The notes beneath the pieces are model-generated. The model was not told the DNA's origin and searched no databases. It saw nothing but the letters and a program-made list of their open reading frames with translations. A stretch of 36,662 nt of DNA. Origin: Anaerolineales bacterium (GTDB taxonomy: Bacteria; Chloroflexota; Anaerolineae; Anaerolineales; DRMV01). Below are positions 31,771 through 36,662 of this stretch, piece by piece (positions within the stretch are counted from its first letter, which is position 1; each line of letters begins with the position of its first letter). Both the position numbers and the translations under genes were made by a program. The stretch is from contig JALWJZ010000097.1 in NCBI GenBank assembly GCA_026996855.1, positions 1 to 36,662 of the forward strand, given 5' to 3'.

Positions 31771-32646
31771 TCAATCCCAGTACTTCTCGATGAGGGGCTT
31801 GAGCCGTTCCACCACATCGGGCGGTACCACGTCGCGCGTGGTGATAAGCGCGTTGGCCAGGGCGTGGCGGCAATCGCATTCCACAATGGGCTGAAACTCG
31901 CGCGCCAGGTTGCGAATGGCCTCCTGCACGATGGCCGTGTTCCGCTTCAGCGTGGCAATGACCATTTCCACCGTCACGGGCTCTTCGCTCACCCGCCACA
32001 CGTCGTAGTCCGTCACGTGGGCCATGACCGCGTAGCACATCTCCGCCTCTCGGGCCAGGAAGGCTTCCGGCGAGGTGGTCATGCCGATGATGTCCATGCC
32101 CCAGGCCCGGTAGGTGTTGGATTCGGCCCGGGTGGAAAACCGCGGGCCTTCGATGGTGATGAAATTGCCACCTCGATGCACCGTGGCTCCGGTGGCCTTC
32201 ACCGCCCGGTACAGCATGGCCGAAAGGTTGGGACAGAAGGGGTCGGCCACGCTGATGTGGGCCACCAGCCCACCCTCGAAGAAGGTGCGTTTGCGGTCTT
32301 TGGTGAAATCGAAGAGTTGGTCGGGAATCACGATGTGGCCGGGCGCGTAGTCCTCGCGCAGGGAACCGCACGCGTTCACGCTGATGACGGTGTCCACACC
32401 CAGCATCTTGAGGGCGTAAATGTTGGCCCGGTAGTTCACCTCCGTGGGCGAATACCGATGCCCGAGGCCATGCCGGGCCAGAAAGGCGATGCGCTGGCCT
32501 TCCAGGGTGCCCAAGACGATGGGAGCGCTGGGCTTGCCGAAGGGGGTGTCCATCTCCACCGTTTCCACATCGGTCAGGCCTTCCATCTGGTACAATCCTG
32601 AACCACCGATGACGGCAAAAGCCGGTCGCGGGTATCGCGTCGCCAT
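31771..32646 (-). CDS. mtnP: S-methyl-5'-thioadenosine phosphorylase
   Basis: 291 residues; AGGAGG lies 6 nt before the ATG. It splits methylthioadenosine, a by-product of SAM use, into adenine and methylthioribose 1-phosphate. PNP-family motifs: FAVIGGSGLYQ, ARHGLGHRYSPTEVNYRAN, VISVNACGSLRE, the nucleoside-binding TIEGPRFSTRAESNTYR and GMTTSPEAFLAREAEMCYA. The Ser-Pro-Glu-Ala form of the base-site motif leaves open an inosine- or hypoxanthine-type variant. It lies next to metK, so the SAM production and salvage genes sit together though separately terminated. Confidence 0.93.
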   Translation of the reverse strand: MATRYPRPAFAVIGGSGLYQMEGLTDVETVEMDTPFGKPSAPIVLGTLEGQRIAFLARHGLGHRYSPTEVNYRANIYALKMLGVDTVISVNACGSLREDYAPGHIVIPDQLFDFTKDRKRTFFEGGLVAHISVADPFCPNLSAMLYRAVKATGATVHRGGNFITIEGPRFSTRAESNTYRAWGMDIIGMTTSPEAFLAREAEMCYAVMAHVTDYDVWRVSEEPVTVEMVIATLKRNTAIVQEAIRNLAREFQPIVECDCRHALANALITTRDVVPPDVVERLKPLIEKYWD

Positions 32647-32680
32647 AACGAACCTCCTGAGCAAGAAATACCGCTTTTCT

Positions 32681-32689
32681 ATTGTATCA
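32681..32689 (-). promoter_or_regulatory. Extended -10 promoter of mtnP
   Basis: TGATACAAT on the minus strand, about 35 nt before the mtnP ATG. Confidence 0.5.
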
Positions 32690-32823
32690 GGGGATGCCAC
32701 GAGGGCGGCGCCTTTCGGGTACAACATCTCTTCCCGCTGTCGGGCGAGTATGGTCAACCCGAAAGCGAACCACGGCGGGATTTGTTCCAGCCCGCGCCCT
32801 CCGGCGATAACAGGAGCCACGCC

Positions 32824-33240
32824 ATGCTGAACGACGCCGTACGTCAACGTCTGGTAAAAGCCGCGCTGGAAGCACGACGTCACGCCTATGCCGCCTATTC
32901 GGGGTACCGGGTGGCCGCGGCCCTGTTGTGTGCCGACGGACGTATCTTCACCGGGGTGAACGTGGAAAACGCGGTTTACCCCCTGGGCCTGTGTGCGGAA
33001 CGGACCGCGGTGGTCAAGGCCGTTTCCGAAGGGTGTCGGGAATTTCGGGCCATCGTGGTGGTCACCCCCAACGCGGGCGCGCCCTGCGGAGCCTGCCGCC
33101 AGGTGCTTTGGGAATTCGCGCCCGACCTGCACGTTGTTGTGGCCGACGCCCAGGGTCGCATCCATTGGGAGGCTTCGCTCCGGGCGTTGCTCCCGCGGCC
33201 CTTTGGGGCCGGGGATTTGAGCGAGGTCGAAGGAGGGTGA
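32824..33240 (+). CDS. cdd: Cytidine deaminase
   Basis: 138 residues, the length of tetrameric Cdd (~130). It deaminates cytidine/deoxycytidine to uridine forms. The zinc site is visible as Cys-Ala-Glu in NVENAVYPLGLCAERTAV (Cys57, catalytic Glu59) and the second ligands in PCGACRQVLWE. The substrate-binding N-terminal helix and FTGVNVENA are intact. AGGAG lies 7 nt before the ATG. The last ~28 codons are duplicated 130 nt downstream, after the terminator. The C-terminus ends RALLPRPFGAGDLSEVEGG. Confidence 0.92.
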   Translation: MLNDAVRQRLVKAALEARRHAYAAYSGYRVAAALLCADGRIFTGVNVENAVYPLGLCAERTAVVKAVSEGCREFRAIVVVTPNAGAPCGACRQVLWEFAPDLHVVVADAQGRIHWEASLRALLPRPFGAGDLSEVEGG

Positions 33241-33354
33241 AAAGGTGCTGGGGCACCTTTTCGCGCCAAGGGCCGACGCCCAGGGTCGCATCCATTGGGA
33301 GGCTTCGCTCCGGGCGTCCCTCCCGCGGCCCTTTGGGGCTGGAGATTTGAGCGA
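33141..33354 (+). repeat. 84-bp direct duplication of the cdd 3' end
   Basis: 33141-33224 (inside cdd) and 33271-33354 (past its terminator) match at 80 of 84 positions. Two of the three affected codons differ silently. The 46-nt spacer contains the cdd stop and terminator. Confidence 0.9.
33239..33262 (+). terminator. Terminator of cdd
   Basis: GAAAAGGTGC pairs perfectly with GCACCTTTTC around TGGG, beginning at the stop codon. Confidence 0.75.
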
Positions 33355-33471
33355 TCAGGACGCGCCGGGCTAAAAGGGGCTGCGCGTTTTGTCAGGCGCC
33401 TTCGAGGCGTCCGGGCCATATGTCGTTTTCAATGACGCGCCGCGGCTACCCTGATGGAGGAGGGGACCCCT

Positions 33472-34203
33472 ATGCGCATTCTGGTGTTTTCCGATGTGCA
33501 CGGCAACATCCTGGCGCTGGAAGCCGTGCTGGAACACGCAGGGCCGGTGGATGCTTACTGGTGTTTGGGCGACCTGGTCGGCTACGGCCCCGACCCTTTG
33601 GCCTGTGTGCAGCGCGTCCAAAGCCTGCAACCCCTGGTGTGCCTCCTGGGCAACCACGATGCCGGCGTTCTGGGTAAACTCCCGCTGGCTTGGTTCAACG
33701 TGGAAGCCCGTCTTTCCCTCACCTGGACGCGCATGCAACTCACCGAAGAGGCCCTGAACTTCCTGCGAGACCTGCCGTCCATGCAAGTGCTGCCTGCATG
33801 GGACGTCACCCTGGTTCACGGTTCGTTGCGCAAGCCTCTGGAGGAGTACATCCTCACTTCCACCATTGCCCAATACAATCTTCACCTTTTGGAAACCCAA
33901 TGGGGGGCATTCGGCCATACTCACCTGGCCATGGCCTTCGTTGAGGAGGAGGGAGAGGTCCAGACCTGGTTTCCCCAGGAAAGTGGGGCCTCGGTGCGCG
34001 TACCCCTGCGCGGCCTCTTCAACCCCGGTTCAGTGGGTCAGCCGCGAGACGGCGACCCGCGTGCCTCTTACGCCATTTACGATACCGAGGCTCAAACCTG
34101 GACCTGGTACCGGGTTCCCTATGACGTTCAAGAGGTCCAGCGCCGCATTCTGGAAGCCGGCCTGCCTCGCCGCCACGCGCTGCGTCTGAGCGTGGGCCGG
34201 TGA
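33472..34203 (+). CDS. Calcineurin-like metallophosphoesterase
   Basis: 243 residues; AGGAGGGG ends 6 nt before the ATG. All five metal-site motifs of the fold are present: ILVFSDVHGNILALE (Asp, His), LGDLVGYGP (Gly-Asp), LLGNHDAGV (Asn-His-Asp), VTLVHGSLRKP and the closing FGHTH. It belongs to the YfcE/PF12850-like group of small phosphodiesterases/phosphatases, which act on unknown substrates in the cytosol. Downstream of the GHTH motif are strands ending in NPGSVGQPRDGDPRASYAI, as usual for the group. It lies alone, after the duplicated cdd segment. Confidence 0.88.
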   Translation: MRILVFSDVHGNILALEAVLEHAGPVDAYWCLGDLVGYGPDPLACVQRVQSLQPLVCLLGNHDAGVLGKLPLAWFNVEARLSLTWTRMQLTEEALNFLRDLPSMQVLPAWDVTLVHGSLRKPLEEYILTSTIAQYNLHLLETQWGAFGHTHLAMAFVEEEGEVQTWFPQESGASVRVPLRGLFNPGSVGQPRDGDPRASYAIYDTEAQTWTWYRVPYDVQEVQRRILEAGLPRRHALRLSVGR

Positions 34204-34347
34204 AGTAAGCGGGCTTTCGGGACTTATGCAGAAAGCAGGGGTGGGGTTCGTCGGACGAATTTCATGCCTCGTGCCGCCCTCTTGGGGCCCAATCCCACGC
34301 ACGCTCTCGAGATCCATCGTATCCTCGGCTCATCACAAGAGCGCTTT
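34204..34347. other. Gap after the metallophosphoesterase
   Basis: No gene seen. A small dyad TTCGTC-G-GACGAA near 34245-34258 is the only structure noticed. Confidence 0.4.
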
Positions 34348-34606
34348 TCAACCCGCGGTCGTGGTGATGCGCCTGCGACCTATCATGAACGAGGTCGCCA
34401 GCACCGCGCTTACCGTTTAAGGCCATGGCCACCATGGCCCAGACGGGATGCACCAGGCCCGTGGTGGCTTCCTCGTGGGCCAGGCTGACGTGCACCTCCG
34501 GCACGCCTTTCCTGCGCGCGCAGGCCTTGCGAATGCTTTCCGTGCAGAGGGAGCAGGCCATGCCGCCGATTTTGAGGTGAAGCGTGGCCTGTTGCTGTGT
34601 GGTCAT
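34348..34606 (-). pseudogene. Relic of a heavy-metal P-type ATPase (HMA domain joined to last helix)
   Basis: ATG at 34606 with a GGGAGAGGG site starts MTTQQQATLHLKIGGMACSLCTESI, a heavy-metal-associated domain with its GMxCxxC loop, running to VSLAHEEA. Immediately after this, instead of the rest of an ATPase, the frame reads TGLVHPVWAMVAMALN, the last membrane helix of P1B-type ATPases. One extra base (a G near AACGG) then shifts the frame; corrected, it continues VSAVLATSFMIGRRR to a TGA at 34348. So about 600 codons are missing and the end is frameshifted. The intact HMA piece might still be made as a small protein. Confidence 0.6.
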
Positions 34607-34631
34607 GTCCCTCTCCCGGTAGGGGTAAGAA

Positions 34632-34691
34632 TCACACAGAGACACAGAGAACACGAGGAAAAGCCTCTGCGCTCTCCGTGGCTCTGTGTGA
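34632..34691. repeat. Inverted repeat with CACAGAG motif, copy 2
   Basis: TCACACAGAG-CAC-GAGA-C-GAGG arms (34632-34658 and 34664-34691) pair closely around AAAAG. The arm motif is the same as the inner arm of the element at 381-445. It fills the gap between the ATPase relic and the methyltransferase gene. Confidence 0.65.
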
Positions 34692-34698
34692 GCCTCCA

Positions 34699-35298
34699 TC
34701 AAATCTTACGAAACGCCTGCCAAAGGGCTTTCACGCTTCGCCATCCCACGAACCGGGGCACTTGCCGCGCGTAGGCCTCGTACGCGAGCCCGAAGCGAGC
34801 CCGGAGGTAAGGCTCTTCCACAAAGGGTGCCAGCACGAACCATAGACTTCCGAACGCGCCGGCCGCCAGGGCCAGGGTGGAGTTGGTGAACAGGCCGTAG
34901 CCCAAAAGCAGCAGGATATCCCCCACGTACTGGGGATTGCGGGTGAAGCGGTAGGGGCCATGGGTAACCAGTTCCCCTTCCAGGCCCAGCGCGGTGTGGA
35001 CGCTCAGGGTGCGCACGCCCCACAGGGCCAGGCCCAGGCCCCCCAGCATCAGCGGCACGGCCACCCAAAACCGGGATGGATGGCGGAAGACGAAGGTGTT
35101 CCAGTCCAGCACGCCCAGGGCAAGCACGCCGAAGGTGGAAAAGGCGAACAACCCCCAGGTGAAGACGAAGCCAAAACTCCGCCTGCCCGGCGGCGGCCAG
35201 ATGCGCAGTCGTGGTCGCCGTATTTGAAGCACCAAGGAGCCGTTGAGGAGAACCTGGGCCAGCAACGTGAGGGTGAAGAGCAGCCTTTTGGTGTCCAT
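34699..35298 (-). CDS. Isoprenylcysteine/phospholipid-type membrane methyltransferase family protein
   Basis: 199 residues with about 4-5 membrane helices. The C-terminal SAM-binding signature of the ICMT/PEMT family is intact: LVTHGPYRFTRNPQYVGDILLLLG (about 116-139) followed by FVEEPYLRARFGLAYEAYARQVPRF. Members methylate lipids or prenyl-cysteines in the membrane; in bacteria the substrate is usually unknown. The ATG at 35298 was chosen as the first Met before the membrane helix; its ribosome site is weak (GGGAA). Upstream lies a lower-GC gap. The gene ends 8 nt before the inverted repeat. Confidence 0.82.
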   Translation of the reverse strand: MDTKRLLFTLTLLAQVLLNGSLVLQIRRPRLRIWPPPGRRSFGFVFTWGLFAFSTFGVLALGVLDWNTFVFRHPSRFWVAVPLMLGGLGLALWGVRTLSVHTALGLEGELVTHGPYRFTRNPQYVGDILLLLGYGLFTNSTLALAAGAFGSLWFVLAPFVEEPYLRARFGLAYEAYARQVPRFVGWRSVKALWQAFRKI

Positions 35299-35586
35299 TG
35301 TGTTTCCCAATCTGCGACGTTTCCCGTGTGGAACGAACCTTCCCGTCAAACAGGGACTATCGTATTATTGATGACCGATGTAATGGCAATGCAGTGTGGG
35401 TCCAAGTACACGATTGTGGTCCACGACAATATGATTATTGCCATATGCCCGTTGCTTGTGGTTCTTGTACCTATTGTTCCGCCTTGGTTGACTTGACACC
35501 TCGGGCCTTTGCACGACTGGCTCCTCTACACTTGGGACGCATTCCCGTTCATGTATATGCATAACCCTTTCTTTGGGGGTGGAATC
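35299..35586. other. Lower-GC intergenic region with a dyad
   Basis: No convincing gene. ATGGCAAT (35383-35390) is matched perfectly by ATTGCCAT (35437-35444), with a smaller GTGG-T-CCAC dyad between. It separates divergent genes and may hold promoters; a lone TTGACA at 35493-35498 has no spaced -10. Confidence 0.4.
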
Positions 35587-36261
35587 ATGCTTACCCGTCG
35601 TTCTTTCTTGAAATTGGTTGGGCAAGCAGGCGGTATCGCTTTGCTGTTGCTGTTCGCTCCCATACGGCGCTTGCTCCTGCGGTTCAAGCAAAATGGGGAA
35701 GGAGCATCGCGAGCCGAGGACGAGTTGAACTTGGACCTGGAACGCCTGAATCAGGAAGATACCCTTTTCTTTGCAGGCACCATCATTGAAGTCGATGTGC
35801 GTAAGCATCAAATTCGGGTACGGGATGAACAAGGGGATTCCCTGGTTTTCCTCGTGGACGCTTCCTCTTTCCTATGGAAAGGGGGCCGGGTATCGTTGAA
35901 GGACCTGGCGCCTCAGGATGCCTTTTTCGCCCAAGTTTATCCTACAAACGCGCCTGACGTCTTTCGCATCCAATATTTGTGGGCGAACATCGTGAACTTT
36001 TACGCCCGAGTCCAAACGGTGGACCTGAGCCGGCGAACCCTGAGGGTCGTTGTCGAAACACCCGCAGGCTCGCGGCAGGTGATCGTCCATTGGGATGCGA
36101 ATACCCTCGTAAACGAGCAATCCGGGAAGAGTGACGAGAGCATGCGTCAGTTGGCCTCTCGCCTTCCTTCGTCCAAACGAGGCGTTCCGGTTCAGGTTTT
36201 GGGCGTGGCCTATAACGAAAAGGAAGTGCGGGCAACCCGCATTTGGTTCCCTGTGCCGTGA
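35587..36261 (+). CDS. Tat-exported protein with internal repeat, function unknown
   Basis: 224 residues. The start MLTRRSFLKLVGQAGG is a textbook twin-arginine (Tat) signal with hydrophobic stretch AGGIALLLLFAPI; basic residues RRLLLRF follow, so it may remain anchored. The mature part shows two similar halves: GTIIEVDVRKHQIRVRDEQ...WKGGRVSLKDL... and ARVQTVDLSRRTLRVVVET...LVNEQSG...RGVPVQVLG. Both have the pattern of short beta domains like DUF5666 repeats. No catalytic motif was recognised. Tat export suggests folding, or a cofactor bound, before transport. Longer in-frame ATGs upstream lack the Tat placement. Confidence 0.8.
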   Translation: MLTRRSFLKLVGQAGGIALLLLFAPIRRLLLRFKQNGEGASRAEDELNLDLERLNQEDTLFFAGTIIEVDVRKHQIRVRDEQGDSLVFLVDASSFLWKGGRVSLKDLAPQDAFFAQVYPTNAPDVFRIQYLWANIVNFYARVQTVDLSRRTLRVVVETPAGSRQVIVHWDANTLVNEQSGKSDESMRQLASRLPSSKRGVPVQVLGVAYNEKEVRATRIWFPVP

Positions 36262-36305
36262 TGCGTTTTTGGACCGCCCATGGGCCCGTGGTTGACCAGG
36301 AGACC

Positions 36306-36380
36306 TCACTCGCCTTTTTTGGCCGCGCAAAAGACCGCGGCGAAGCCCGCCGAGCCGCGGCCCACCACGATGAGGTCGGA
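36306..36380 (-). pseudogene. Relic of a FAD-dependent oxidoreductase N-terminus (mercuric-reductase-like)
   Basis: 25 codons on the minus strand read SDLIVVGRGSAGFAAVFCAAKKGE then stop. This is the start of the FAD-binding fold (GxGSAGFAA) of MerA/lipoamide-dehydrogenase-type enzymes. No start codon precedes it in frame and nothing of the rest remains. The match is short, so it could be chance. Confidence 0.4.
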
Positions 36381-36465
36381 GTCCGCCTTCCCTTCCGAGC
36401 CGGGTGGGTTTGGGGAAGGGCAGTCTGGGTTGGTTCCCCTGTTCCCTCTCATGGGAGAATTGGCA

Positions 36466-36662
36466 TTACACCGGCCGCCGCAACAGGGCCAGCACCTCCC
36501 GCCAGGTGGGGCGTTTCCCGAACATGAGCAGACCCACCCGAAACAGGCGCACGCCCACCCAGAAACTCACGGCCACGCCCAGGACCATGGCCCCAAAACT
36601 CAGCAGGATGTCCCACCAGGGTAGCGGTGTGATGGCCATGCGCATGAGCAGGGCCATCACAC
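36466..36662 (-). CDS. ABC-2 type transporter permease, C-terminal part (cut by window edge)
   Basis: The last 65 residues are visible on the minus strand; the gene runs off the right edge. The segment has PLPWWDILLSFGAMVLGVAVSFWVGVRLFRVGLLMFGKRPTWREVLALL in order, i.e. a final membrane helix and the conserved ARLFRVGLLMYGKRPT-like ending of NatB/YhaP-type ABC-2 permeases. These export ions or small molecules with a partner ATPase, expected off the right edge. It is downstream of the flavoprotein relic on the same strand. Confidence 0.8.
   Translation of the reverse strand, partial: VMALLMRMAITPLPWWDILLSFGAMVLGVAVSFWVGVRLFRVGLLMFGKRPTWREVLALLRRPV

Noticed and set aside
34262-34702. A single intact 146-residue metal-binding protein
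   Set aside because: The frame before the ATG at 34606 runs through the inverted repeat, and the end after VAMALN reads nonsense. A one-base shift restores a P-type ATPase ending, so it is better explained as a relic.

Overview
The window is GC-rich and gene-dense. It looks like a chromosomal segment of a Chloroflexota bacterium (Anaerolineae-like), probably aerobic and possibly thermophilic. That placement is an inference from several features: Thr/Pro-rich linkers in the exported LCP and BMP proteins, an archaeal-type prolyl-tRNA synthetase, a Mgl-type small-GTPase/roadblock operon, a lone rpoB, tRNAs without encoded CCA, and a SURF1 gene that implies a haem-copper oxidase. No 16S rRNA is present, so the phylum is not proven.

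Layout. Positions 1-3200 (+): the end of a SURF1 gene, two tandem related membrane proteins, and a LytR-CpsA-Psr (LCP) gene behind a structured leader. Positions 3300-6200: hisD (-) diverges from an M20 peptidase (+) that is followed by a scrap of a second M20 gene. Positions 6400-9400 (-): a five-gene operon of a roadblock protein, an MglA-like GTPase, a second roadblock protein, a DUF4388-roadblock fusion and a cysteine-containing sensor-like protein. Positions 9400-12550: a UPF0104-type membrane protein (-), tRNA-Phe, tRNA-Gln and gatA (+). Positions 12790-17040 (-): rpoB with a leader of about 300 nt holding a terminator-like hairpin. Positions 17100-19300: a small acidic protein, tRNA-Arg and proS. 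Positions 19400-25300 (-): a BMP-type nucleoside ABC transporter operon into which a HepT/MntA (HEPN/MNT) toxin-antitoxin pair is inserted in antisense. Positions 25600-30340 (+): phosphohexomutase, a small membrane protein, NAD kinase and recN. Positions 30400-32700 (-): metK and MTA phosphorylase, which are linked in the SAM cycle. Positions 32800-34200 (+): cytidine deaminase with a duplicated 3' end, and a metallophosphoesterase. Positions 34300-36662: an apparent metal-related gene graveyard (P-type ATPase and flavoprotein relics) around a methyltransferase, a Tat-exported protein and the end of an ABC-2 permease.

Most genes have a strong AGGAGG-like ribosome site 5-9 nt before the start. 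Many promoters look like extended -10 elements (TGNTATAAT). Strong hairpins close most transcription units. The points most worth following are the GTPase/roadblock operon with a possible internal translation start, a composite four-hairpin element at two convergent gene junctions, the rpoB leader, the antisense toxin-antitoxin insertion, and several duplicated or decayed gene ends lying just past terminators.
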